Assembly: GCA_963765705.1 (NCBI GenBank)
Contig: CAVXXJ010000005.1
Location: 1-64,000 of the forward strand
DNA length: 64,000 bases
Reading direction: 5' to 3'
Source: Gaiellasilicea sp963765705
GTDB taxonomy: Bacteria; Actinomycetota; Thermoleophilia; Gaiellales; Gaiellaceae
Within the stretch, counting starts at the first letter, position 1. Each line of letters starts with the position of its first letter. This document shows positions 55,439 to 64,000 of the stretch, piece by piece. Below the pieces are notes generated by a model. That model saw only the letters and a list, made by a program, of their open reading frames with translations. It made no database searches and had not been told where the DNA came from. The position numbers and the translations under genes are program-made.

Positions 55439-56267
55439 GCTCGCGCGATTTCGCGCCATCGAGCACCTCCTTCGCCAGATCGCGGTAGCCCTCGGCTGCC
55501 GTCCCGGACGGATCGTATTTCAGCACGGATTGCCCCTTCACGGGCGCCTCGGCATAGCGGACAGTCTTGCGGATGCGCGTCTTGAAAACGAGTTCGCCGA
55601 AGCTCTCCTCGAGGATCTCGACGGCCTCGCGCGAGTGCAGCGTGCGGCGGTCGAACATCGTCGCCAGGATCCCCTCGATCTTGACGTCGGGATTCAGGTT
55701 CTCGCGCACCATCGCGAGCGTGTTCTCGAGCTGCACGAGCCCGCGCAGCGAGAGGTACTCGCATTGCACGGGCACGATCACGCCGGTGGCGGCGACGAAG
55801 GCGTTGATCGTCAGCAGCCCGAGCGAGGGCGGCGTGTCGATCATGATGAAGTCGTAGGCGTCCCTCACCTCGAGCAGCGCCTTCTCGAGCGCACGCTCGC
55901 GGCCGATCATCGCGCTGAGCGCAAGCTCGGCGCCGGCGAGGTCGATCGAGGAGACGGCGACGTCCACCTCGGCCGTGTGGATGATCTCCGAGATCGGGAG
56001 CCGATGAACGAGCACGTCGAACATCGAGCGCTCGATCGCGTCGGGGTTCATGCCCTGGCTCATCGTCAGGTTTCCCTGCGGGTCGAGGTCGACGACGAGC
56101 ACGCGGAAGCCCTTCTCCTTGAAGGCGACGGCGAGGTTCAGCGTCGTCGTCGTTTTCGCGACGCCTCCCTTCTGGTTGGCGAACACGATCACCCTCTGCA
56201 ACGACTTCTCCTCGGTGGCGGTGTGCGCTCGAACGTTCGGGCGCGGTAGCAGACGCATGAGTCCCAT
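55431..56267 (-). CDS. ParA/Soj-family ATPase upstream of ftsZ
   Basis: Intact, 278 residues, ATG 56267. Deviant Walker A FANQKGGVAKTTTTLNLAVA, LVVDLDPQGNLTMSQGMNPD, DFIMIDTPPSLGLLTINAF and VPVQCEYLSLRGLVQLENTL. A 25-residue basic leader precedes the core. Overlap with ftsZ means the two are one operon, so this ParA may position the division ring or couple segregation with division. No parB is next to it. Confidence 0.92.
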   Translation of the reverse strand: MGLMRLLPRPNVRAHTATEEKSLQRVIVFANQKGGVAKTTTTLNLAVAFKEKGFRVLVVDLDPQGNLTMSQGMNPDAIERSMFDVLVHRLPISEIIHTAEVDVAVSSIDLAGAELALSAMIGRERALEKALLEVRDAYDFIMIDTPPSLGLLTINAFVAATGVIVPVQCEYLSLRGLVQLENTLAMVRENLNPDVKIEGILATMFDRRTLHSREAVEILEESFGELVFKTRIRKTVRYAEAPVKGQSVLKYDPSGTAAEGYRDLAKEVLDGAKSREHA

Positions 56268-56362
56268 GTGGGAGCGCCTTTCAAGGGTACAGCCGCTTTT
56301 CCTTCACCCTGCCACCGACTGCCGCTCGCCGTTGTCGCGGTCGAGGTCCTGGAGCCGGGAGA

Positions 56363-56587
56363 TCACATGCCGATTATGTCCCGTGCCAGCGCCGTGCGTA
56401 GGCGCTCGACCACCTCCTCGTTCCCGTTCGTCGCATTGCTCTCAGGTGCGGAGCGTTGCTCGCGCGTCCACTCCTCCGCCTCGCGCAGCAGCCCCCGCAG
56501 CTCCGCGAGCAGCTCGCCGGGCGCCGCACCCTCACGGTCGAGTGCGTCGATCCGGTCGAGCCGGGCGAGGACACGAGCTTCCTCCAT
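56363..56587 (-). CDS. 74-residue helical hypothetical protein
   Basis: ATG 56587. A single charged helical protein (VLARLDRIDALDREGAAPGE, LLAELRGLLREAEEWTREQR). No membrane helix. Such small amphipathic proteins are common in actinobacterial genomes. It lies between parA and the gene at 56661, 73 bases from the latter, and could be co-transcribed with it. Confidence 0.55.
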   Translation of the reverse strand: MEEARVLARLDRIDALDREGAAPGELLAELRGLLREAEEWTREQRSAPESNATNGNEEVVERLRTALARDIIGM

Positions 56588-56660
56588 GGAGACGACGCTA
56601 GCGCGGGAGTCGTGACGAGAGGCTCACGCCTTCGTCGCGAATGTGTGCCGATTCGACCGG

Positions 56661-57878
56661 CTAGGCGGTCTCGGCGAGCGGCGCCGTCCGCAGGCCGAGC
56701 AGCGTGTCGTCGAGCGAGCGCACGAGCGCGATCCGATCGCCGTGGCGGAGTGTCTCGACGAGGGAACGGCGGACGGACACCTCCGCACGCTCCGAGGCCT
56801 GCTCCCCAGAGGCCAGCGCCCGCAGCGCAGCGTGGATGGCGCGGCGCTCCTCGCTCGAGTCGCCGAGGAGTACCGCGGCTCGCAGCTCCCACGTGTGGCC
56901 GAGCAAGCCCGCGAGGGCGCCGCGAAGCTGCTCGGAGCGGAACGGCTCGTGCTGGAAGAGCGACAGCTCCCAGCGGTCGAGCGCCTCGGCAAGGGCGGTG
57001 TCGGCGTCGGCGAGCGCCAGGCGCGAGAGCAACTCGCGCGTCAGCTCGGCGCGGAAGGAGTCGAGCCGCGTCGGCTCGCCCGGCGGTTGGGTGGCCGCGA
57101 TCGGCAGGACCGGCTGGATCCCGAACGGCCGCCAGTCGAGGCGCTCGAACAGGACCGGCCCGGCGGCGACGGGAGCGCCGGTGGCGAGGCGGATCGCGGA
57201 GACGGCGTCGGCGAGCTCGGCAGGCGCGTCCGGTGGTTCCGCCCCGGCCTCGAGCCCGCGCTCCAGCTCGAGCACGCAGTAGCGGTCGACCTCGCGCCCG
57301 AAGTCGCGTGGGAGGAGGCCCTGCGCCTCGGGCCAGTGGTGAGCGAGCTCGCCCGTCGCGGCGGCACGGATGCGGATTCCCGCACCGAGGTCGACCTGGG
57401 TTACGACCGAGATGCCGACCAGCGGCGCCACGGCCGCGTACGCATGAGACGCGCCGAAGAGCGAGCGCTCGAGCTCGGCGTAGGCCCGCTCGAAGGAGGT
57501 GTCGTCCCAGTCGAAGCCGCCGCACGACTCGGCGGTCGAGATCAGCAGCGACAGGAGAACGGTTCGGAAGAGCGCCTGCTCCTCGGACGGCCTCGGCCCC
57601 GCGTGCGCGCGCGCGAAGATCGCGGCGGCCGGCTCGCGCAGGAGCTCGTCGAGGGCGATCCGCGCGTCCTCCCGTCCCGCCAGCGCGCTCGCGCGCGAGT
57701 CGACGAACGTCCGCACGAGCGGCCGGTACTCGTACAGCGCCGGCCCGTCCCGCTGCACGTGCTCCTCGAAGGCAAACGGGAGGTCGTCGCCTTCCTCGAG
57801 CGCGCGGCCGAGGAAGACGAAGGCGCCCAGACAGAAAGAGCGCAGGGTGAGATGTAGTTGCGGTGCGCGTACCGCCAT
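56661..57878 (-). CDS. uncharacterised 405-residue protein
   Basis: Intact, ATG 57878, start 9 bases after the stop of the upstream Nei gene. No signal peptide or membrane helix. Features: RSFCLGAFVFLGRALEEGDD, LFRTVLLSLLISTAESCGGF, DWDDTSFERAYAELERSLFG and a Leu/Ala-rich helical C-terminal half (LRALASGEQASERAEVSVRR). I do not recognise the family. Close spacing suggests co-transcription with nei. Confidence 0.6.
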   Translation of the reverse strand: MAVRAPQLHLTLRSFCLGAFVFLGRALEEGDDLPFAFEEHVQRDGPALYEYRPLVRTFVDSRASALAGREDARIALDELLREPAAAIFARAHAGPRPSEEQALFRTVLLSLLISTAESCGGFDWDDTSFERAYAELERSLFGASHAYAAVAPLVGISVVTQVDLGAGIRIRAAATGELAHHWPEAQGLLPRDFGREVDRYCVLELERGLEAGAEPPDAPAELADAVSAIRLATGAPVAAGPVLFERLDWRPFGIQPVLPIAATQPPGEPTRLDSFRAELTRELLSRLALADADTALAEALDRWELSLFQHEPFRSEQLRGALAGLLGHTWELRAAVLLGDSSEERRAIHAALRALASGEQASERAEVSVRRSLVETLRHGDRIALVRSLDDTLLGLRTAPLAETA

Positions 57879-57887
57879 CCATCCTGC

Positions 57888-58640
57888 TTACTCCCCCGGC
57901 GGCCCCGCTCCTGCTTGACAGCCCGGGCACCAGTACGCCGTCCGGTTGTCGTCGCCCTGCCCGCGCGAGCGGACGATCGTGCTGCAGCGAAGGCATGGCC
58001 GACCTGCGCGCCGGTACACCTGGCGGCCGGGCCTGCCGCTCGCGAGCGCCTCCTGCATCAACCGGCGGGCAGCCGCGACCGCGTCGCGCAGCACCTCGTC
58101 GCTCGCCTCGCCGACGCGCACCCAGGGCGATACCTGGATCGTCCAGAGCGCCTCGGCCATCCACATGTTGCCAATCCCGGCAACAGACCTCTGATCCTGG
58201 AGCGCCTCGCCGAGCCAGCGCTCGCCTGTCCCACGCAGCCGGGTCACAGCGGCATCGACGTCGAAGTCCTCGGCGAGCACGTCCTGGCCGAGCCGGCGCA
58301 GGTTCCTCGACTCGAGCGTCAGCACCGGCCCGTTCCAGAGCACGCCTTCGAGCTCGTCTCCGCGCAGGACGAGCCAGGGAAGCCCGGTCCGCGCCTTACC
58401 GCGCGGCTCGATCCGCCAGCGACCCGTCATCCGCAAGTGGCTGCGGACAACGATGCCGCCTTCGAACCGGAGCAACAAGTTCTTGCCGACCGCCTCCACC
58501 GCCTCGAGCACTCGCCCGTCGACGCGCGAGGCCACGCCGGTCGCCTGGGCGCGCGGATTCGGTGATTCGACCTCCAGCCGCTGGCCGACGAGAGGCTGCA
58601 GCCGCCGCGCCGCGCGATGAAGAGCGTCGCCCTCGGGCAC
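57888..58640 (-). CDS. nei: Fpg/Nei-family DNA glycosylase (endonuclease VIII type)
   Basis: Intact, 250 residues, ATG 58640. Base-excision repair glycosylase/AP lyase. Catalytic N-terminus MPEGDALHRAARRLQ with Pro and Glu after Met; conserved Lys in AVGKNLLLRFEGGIVVRSHL; helix-two-turn-helix QDQRSVAGIGNMWMAEALW; and the C-terminal zinc finger PCLRCSTIVRSRG...YWCPGC. The MPEGD form fits the actinobacterial Nei2 type. Separated from lhr by a diguanylate cyclase gene. Confidence 0.93.
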   Translation of the reverse strand: MPEGDALHRAARRLQPLVGQRLEVESPNPRAQATGVASRVDGRVLEAVEAVGKNLLLRFEGGIVVRSHLRMTGRWRIEPRGKARTGLPWLVLRGDELEGVLWNGPVLTLESRNLRRLGQDVLAEDFDVDAAVTRLRGTGERWLGEALQDQRSVAGIGNMWMAEALWTIQVSPWVRVGEASDEVLRDAVAAARRLMQEALASGRPGRQVYRRAGRPCLRCSTIVRSRGQGDDNRTAYWCPGCQAGAGPPGE

Positions 58641-58664
58641 GCTGCGAGCGTAGCCCCTTGACGA

Positions 58665-60089
58665 TCAGGCGACGCGCGTGAACGCGCTCTTGCCCGTGTA
58701 CATCGACGCATCGGCGGCGGCCAGCAATCCGTCGGCGTCGCGTGCGTCGGTCGGGTAGACGGCAAGCCCGATCGACGCGTTGACCTGCAACTCGACGGCG
58801 CCGACCGGAATCGGATCGACGAGCAGGCTACGAAGCCTGCTGATCACGGTTTCGGCGAGCTCGGTAGCCTCCTGCACGTCGAGGTCGGCCAGCACGATCA
58901 GGAACTCGTCGCCGCCGACCCGGGCGACGACATCGGTCTCACGCGCGCCGGCCCGGAGCAACGAGGCGACCTCGAGGAGCACCAGATCGCCGTACGAATG
59001 ACCGAGAGCGTCGTTGATGTCCTTGAAGCGGTCGAGGTCGATGCACAGAACGGCGACGGCGAGACCGGTGCGCCGCGCGCGAGCGAGCGCCACGTCGAGC
59101 TGCTCGTGCAACATGCGGCGGTTCGGCAGGTGCGTGAGCTCGTCGGTGGTTGCAAGGATCGTGAGCTTGCGGTTCGTTTCCTCGAGGCTGCGCTCGACGG
59201 CCTTCAGGTGGGTGACGTCCGTGACCGCCGTGCCGACCCCGATGATCCCGCTCTTACCGGGAACGGGGTAGTAGCTGACGAGATGGCATTTGCCCTCGGA
59301 GTTCTCGACCTCGATCCCGAGCACAGGCGCACCCGACTCGATCACTCTACGAGCCAGCGGCTCGAGGATGTCGGCATTCATCGGCGCCAGCTCGCGGAGC
59401 GTGAACCCCTCGATCTCGTGCCGCTCGTGGCCCATGATCTCCGCGAGCGCCTGGTTCACGCGCTCGTGCCGGAGGTCGCAGTCGAGTAGGCCGAAACCGG
59501 CCGGCGCGTGCTGGAAGAAGGCGTCGAGCGCGGCACGATGGGTGTTGGCGCGCTCCGCGGTGCGCAGCAGCCGATCACGCATCGAGCAGGTCATCACCGC
59601 GGCACCCGCCAGAGTGCCGGCGCCGAGGATCCAGATCTGCGCGGCATCGCCGGGCGGATGAGTGTGGCCGAGCGCGATCGCCCAGAGTCCTGCGGCGACG
59701 AGGAACTGCGTCAGCGCCTGCCTGCGGCTGAAGAAGAACGAGACGTAGATGATGATCCCCAGGTACAGCGAGGCATAGAGCTCTCCGGACGGCTGTACGA
59801 GCGTCAGCGCGGCGATGATCAGCGTTCCCGCGAGAGCGATCAGCCGGTTGACATGGCGTCCCAGCCGCTCGTAGCAACAGACGAGTAGCGCGGCCAGGGC
59901 AGAGCTAGCCCCGATGGCGACGAGCGCCGCGATCGTCAGGTCGTGCCCGGCCGTGCCGGCGGCGAAGACGAGGGCCCCCAGGGTGAGGAAACCGATCGCG
60001 GCGGCTCGTGCCGCGAGCAGCGTCCGCCGCACATCCGGCGGCAGTTCGGCGGGATCGAGCCCCACTCGCTGGGCGAGAGTCGGAGTCAC
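58665..60089 (-). CDS. membrane-bound PAS-GGDEF diguanylate cyclase
   Basis: Intact, 474 residues, ATG 60089. Six N-terminal transmembrane helices (residues 25-170), a PAS domain near 190-300 (AFFQHAPAGFGLLDCDLRHE), and a C-terminal GGDEF domain with DELTHLPNRRMLHEQLDVAL, IDLDRFKDINDALGHSYGD and intact VARVGGDEFLIV. The inhibitory I-site RETD lies 5 residues before GGDEF, so product inhibition by c-di-GMP is expected. No EAL domain. Confidence 0.93.
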   Translation of the reverse strand: MTPTLAQRVGLDPAELPPDVRRTLLAARAAAIGFLTLGALVFAAGTAGHDLTIAALVAIGASSALAALLVCCYERLGRHVNRLIALAGTLIIAALTLVQPSGELYASLYLGIIIYVSFFFSRRQALTQFLVAAGLWAIALGHTHPPGDAAQIWILGAGTLAGAAVMTCSMRDRLLRTAERANTHRAALDAFFQHAPAGFGLLDCDLRHERVNQALAEIMGHERHEIEGFTLRELAPMNADILEPLARRVIESGAPVLGIEVENSEGKCHLVSYYPVPGKSGIIGVGTAVTDVTHLKAVERSLEETNRKLTILATTDELTHLPNRRMLHEQLDVALARARRTGLAVAVLCIDLDRFKDINDALGHSYGDLVLLEVASLLRAGARETDVVARVGGDEFLIVLADLDVQEATELAETVISRLRSLLVDPIPVGAVELQVNASIGLAVYPTDARDADGLLAAADASMYTGKSAFTRVA

Positions 60090-60140
60090 GGCCCGGTGAT
60101 CGGGCGCTGCGCCGGGGAAATTAGGTGACTTTGGGTGAAC

Positions 60141-63100
60141 TTACGGGCGCAGCACGGCGCGGCGCGGACCCGCGAGGAACCCTGCCTCGACGAGCAGCGG
60201 CATGATCTCCGTCTCGGTGACCGGACGACCGTCGAAACGCTCGACCGCGAGCCGTTTGGCGCCCCCGGACCGGACGTACTGGACGAGCGCCGCAACCGCC
60301 GGCCGCAGCCACTCCTCGTCCGGCTCGCGGAGCGGCACGAGCGTCCTCCCGCCGCGCTCGACGAACAGCGCCGCCTCGCCCCCGAGCAGCACGACCTGAG
60401 CGCCGGCGACCCGCGCCGCCCTCGCCCCGGCGCGCTTCGGCCACGGCAGCGCAGCGCCGTACGGCTGTGCAGGATCGGCGGCGGCGAGCACGAGCGGCTC
60501 GGGATCGTCCCCCTCCCCATGACCAGAGCGGAGCTCGCGCAGGCGCTCGACCGCCCCGGGCAGCGCGAACTGCGCGCCGCCGAGCCCTTCGACGAAGTAG
60601 CCGCGGCGGCAGGCGCCGATCGTCTCGAGATCCTTGAGCTCCGAGTAGACGGCCCCGTAGCCGCCCGGAATTCCCTCGCCGCGCACGCCGTCGCGCGTGA
60701 CGATGCCCTGCCGCTCGAGCAGCAGCTCCGCGAGCGCGCGCCGGTCGGGAGCGCCGGCGAAGAGGCGACCGGTCGGCGACCAGCGCCCCTGTGTGCTCGT
60801 GATCGACGCCCCGCGCGTGCGCGAGAAGCGCCGGGTCCGGACTCCGGCCCTGTTGCGCGGCGTCTCGTAGCGGCGCCCGGCCCGGAGCGGCGTCCAGGCG
60901 TCGTTCGTGACCTCGCCGGCCCAGACGAGCTCCCAGAGCGCGGGCAGCGCCGACTCGGCCTCGAGGCCGGTCTCTGCCAGCAGGTCGCCCCAGAACATGG
61001 CGCTGCGCGCGAGCGCCTCGCGGATCGCCGCCGCCTCGGGAGTCTCCGGCGGCGGCGCGCCCGCCGGCAGGCCGAGCACCGGCGCGTCCTCGCGGAAGTA
61101 GACGGCGACGCGATCGAGCCCGGCGCCGACCCAGACCAGCTCCCCGGCGGCGCAGAGCCCGTCGAGCCACGCAGGCTGATAGCCCGGGACCCGGCGGGGC
61201 AGCACCTCGCTCTCCCACAGCGTCACCGGCAGGGCGAGACCCTGGAGCGGGACGAGCGCCTCGCGCAGCGTGGCACGCCGGCCGACGCCGTGCCACGCCG
61301 GTAGAAAGCGGCCGAACGAGGCTTGCTCGGCCGGCTCGACCTCGCGACGGAGTGCGGCAAGCGAGGCTCTGCGGAGGCGGCGGAGCACCTCGGGGTCGCA
61401 CCACTCGCGCTCGCTGCCGCCCGGCCGAAGCTCTCCGCGCACGAGCAGGTCGGCCCGCTCGAGCTCGTGGAGCATGCTCTCGAGCGGGAGCCCGAACCGC
61501 TCCTCGGCCTCCGCTGTCGTGAACGGGCCGCGGCCCTTCGCGAACCGGAGCACGAGCTGGCGGAGCGAGTCGGGGCCGCCGGCGAGGAAGGCTTCGGGAA
61601 GCCCGCCGGGCGGCATCGCGCCGAGCGCGTCGCGGTAGCGGCCGGAGTCCTCGGCGGCGATCAGTCGTTCCTCGCCCGCGAAGCGAACGGCGAGAGCGCG
61701 GCGCTCGGCGAGCAGGATCGCGGCCTGGCCCTCGTCGTACTCGCCCGCGCGCAGGTCGCCGCGGCGGCGCAGCACGTCGTGGAGCTCGTCGGGGTCGCGC
61801 GGGTCGCCGCGAAGCTGCTGCTCGACGTCCGCCAGCGCGTCCGGATCGATCAGCTCGCGCAGCTCCTCCTGGCCGAGGAGCTCGCGCAGCAGGTCGCGGT
61901 CGAGCGACAGCGCCTGCGCCCGGCGCTCGGCGGGCGGCGTGTCGTCCTCGTACATGTAGGTGGCGATGTAGTCGAAGAGCAGCGAGCTCGCGAAGGGAGA
62001 CGCCGAGGCCGTCTCCACCTCGACCAGGTCGAGCTCGCGCGTCTGCAGCCCGTGCAGGATCCCCTTCAGCGCCGGCAGGTCGAAGACGTCCTGCAGGCAC
62101 TCGCGGTAGGTCTCGAGCACGATCGGGAACGAGCCGTACTTGCGCGCGACCTGGAGCAGGTTCTGAGCTTTCAGGCGCTGCTGCCAGAGCGGCGTGCGCT
62201 GGCCGGGCCGCCGTCTCGGGATCAGCAGCGCGCGGGCGGCGTTCTCGCGGAAGCGGGCGCCGAACAGGGCCGTCTGGCCGACCTCGCCGACGACGAGCTC
62301 CTCGATCTCGTCCGGGCCGATCAAGAGGTCGGCAGTGCTCGGCGGCGCATCCGCCTCGGGGAGGTGGAGCGCGATCCCGTCGTCGGACCAGATCGACTGC
62401 ACGTCGAGCCCGATCGACTCGCGCAGGCGCGCCGCGAGCGCCATCCCCCACGGCGCGTGCACGCGGCCGCCGAACGGCGTCAGGATGCAGACGCGCCAGT
62501 CGCCGATCTCGTCGCGGAAGCGCTCGACGACGATCGTGCGGTCGGAGGGGACGACGCCTGTCGCCGCCGCCTGCTCGCGCAGGAAGGTGAGCAGATTCTG
62601 CGCCGCGCGCGGATCGAGGTGGTAGTCCTCACCCAGGCTCGCGAGCGCCTTGGCGTCGGAGCGCGCGACGAGCTCGCGTGTGGCACGGCCGATCTTCTCC
62701 CCCAGCTCGTACGGGCGGCCGACCCCTTCCCCCTTCCAGAACGGCACCGCGCCGGGAACACCGGGAGCCGGCGAGACGAGGACGCGGTCGCGCGTGATCT
62801 CCTCGATTCGCCACGTGGAGGCGCCGAGCATGAAGGCCTGGCCCTGGCGCGCCTCGTAGACCATCTCCTCGTCGAGCTCGCCGACACGGCCGCCGCCGTC
62901 GACGAGATGGACGCCGAAGAGGCCGCGGTCGGGGATCGTGCCGGCGTTGGTGACAGCGAGCCGCCGCGCGCCGGTGCGACCGCGGATCACGCCGGCGGTG
63001 CGGTCCCAGACGATGCGTGGCCGGAGCTCGGCGAACTCGTCGGACGGGTAGCGGCCGGCGAGCATGTCGAGCACGTTCTCGAGCTGCGTGAGCGAGAGAT

Positions 63101-64000
63101 CGGAGAACGGATAGGCACCGCGGACGAGCCGGTGCAGCGCCGACGACCTCGATCTCGTCCTCGGCGACGATCGCGACGATCTGCTGCGCGAGCACGTCGA
63201 GCGGGTTGCGCGGGATCTTCGTCTCCTCGATCTCGCCGCCGCGCATGGCGCGGGCGACGACAGCCGACTCGAGCAGGTCGGCGCGGAACTTCGGGAAGAT
63301 GCGGCCCTTCGAGGTCGATCCGAGCTCGTGCCCCGAGCGGCCGACCCGCTGCAGGCCGCGAGCGACCGACTTGGGGCTCTCGACCTGGATCACGAGGTCG
63401 ACTGCGCCCATGTCGATCCCCAGCTCGAGGCTGCTCGTCGCGACGAGGCAGGGGATGCGCCCCGCCTTGAGGTCTTCCTCGATGATCACGCGCTGCTCGC
63501 GGGCCAGCGAGCCGTGATGGGCTCGCGCAACCTCTTCCTCCGCGAGCTCGTTGAGGCGGATCGCCAGCCGCTCGGCGAGCCGGCGGCTGTTGACGAAGAC
63601 GATCGTCGAGCGGTGCTCCTTGACGAGCTCGAGGATCGCCGGGTAGATCGACGGCCAGATCGACTTGGCGGTCGACTCGTAGCCGGATGCCATCACGACA
63701 TCGTCGAGCGGCACCGGCTGCGACAGCTCGCTGTTGGTTCCCAGCTCCCGCAGGTCCTCGACCGGGACGACCACCTCGAGGTCGAGCTCCTTGCGCGTGC
63801 CCGCGTCGACGAGCTGAATCTGGCGATCGCCCGAGACGAAGCGACCGATCTCCTCGAGTGGGCGCTGCGTCGCCGAGAGGCCGATTCGCTGTGCCGGCTT
63901 GGCGAGCAAGGCGTCGAGCCGTTCGAGGGAGAGCGCCAGGTGCGCGCCGCGCTTCGTCCCCGCGACGGCATGGACCTCGTCCACGATCACGGTCTCGAGC
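60141..64000 (-). CDS. lhr: Lhr-type ATP-dependent DNA helicase, 5' end outside window
   Basis: Large helicase-related protein. The visible part starts in motif II (VIVDEVHAVAGTKRGAHLAL), then LSATQRPLEEIGRFVSG, STIVFVNSRRLAERLAIRLN, HHGSLAREQRV, CLVATSSLELGIDMGAVDLV and ARGLQRVGRSGHELG. After one frame slip near 63140 come the winged-helix and Lhr core domains (GEGVGRPYELGEKIGRATRE, NLLQVARKYGSFPIVLETYR) and the long Lhr C-terminal domain to TAA/TAG near 60141 (AGPRRAVLRP). Over 1,280 residues here. The Walker A motif lies beyond 64000. Confidence 0.93.

Noticed and set aside
1..64000. CRISPR arrays, insertion sequences, prophage genes or rRNA/tRNA genes
   Set aside because: No regularly spaced repeats, transposase or integrase motifs, phage structural genes or RNA gene sequences were found.

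Overview
The window is 64 kb of very GC-rich DNA (roughly 70% by eye), densely coded on both strands, with GTG/TTG starts, ATGA-type overlaps and few non-coding stretches over 150 bp. Gene content (form I CO dehydrogenase, DnaE, FtsZ with a long N-terminal extension next to a ParA, dodecin, many VOC and SDR genes, leaderless-looking promoters) suggests a soil or aquatic actinobacterium, plausibly class Thermoleophilia (Gaiellales/Solirubrobacterales type). That placement is inference; there is no rRNA or tRNA here. Many long genes carry single-base indels, and dnaE also has an in-frame TAG in an invariant motif. Others (25.2-33.8 kb, 53.5-63 kb) are nearly all intact. The broken genes keep conserved protein sequence across each frame change, so I read this as draft long-read or metagenome assembly error, not decay, and I annotate those genes as whole CDSs.

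Layout. 1-3.4 kb: dnaE (minus, 3' end outside). 3.5-14.3 kb: one long plus-strand block. It starts at a leaderless-looking promoter with five uncharacterised small membrane proteins, then coxM-coxS-coxL, an XdhC-like protein joined to a YHS domain, coxD (MoxR ATPase), coxE (VWA), two tiny ORFs, a free-standing fragment-sized CoxL-like protein, a reverse-oriented YceI gene, coxG and a zinc-ribbon protein. CoxL has the AYRCSFR active-site loop of true (form I) CO dehydrogenase, so the block should allow aerobic, possibly atmospheric, CO oxidation. 14.1-17.9 kb: hypothetical proteins and a secreted DUF6351 hydrolase-like protein. 18.0-22.5 kb: SNF2 helicase, SWIM protein and serine hydrolase operon. 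22.5-24.8 kb: DUF2237 and DEAD-box helicase genes, flanked by two copies of a palindrome that supplies the stop codons of both convergent genes.

24.8-29.0 kb: RidA, a D-threonine aldolase/D-serine dehydratase-like PLP enzyme, an SDR, a VOC protein and an N-acyl-D-amino-acid deacylase, which together look like D-amino-acid salvage. 29.1-30.0 kb: dodecin, its terminator, a promoter and three tiny ORFs, each with a good ribosome binding site. 30.1-33.9 kb: papain-like peptidase with a membrane partner, an HExxH membrane protein, a lone receiver domain and small conserved proteins. 33.9-37.6 kb: a membrane protein, DyP peroxidase and a convergent catalase-like protein (peroxide block). 37.7-40.5 kb: a flippase-like membrane protein and two tandem LytM-type peptidase paralogues.

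40.5-43.8 kb: a large TM0106-type RecB nuclease plus helicase. 43.9-53.9 kb: EamA transporter, several VOC proteins, secreted proteins including a beta-propeller lipoprotein-like protein, a DUF1385 protein, a protein-kinase N-lobe remnant with a Thr/Pro tail, GNAT, gamma-glutamyltransferase and a flippase-like protein. 54.0-56.3 kb: parA-ftsZ. 56.4-64 kb: small hypothetical genes, Nei-type DNA glycosylase, diguanylate cyclase and Lhr helicase (5' end outside).
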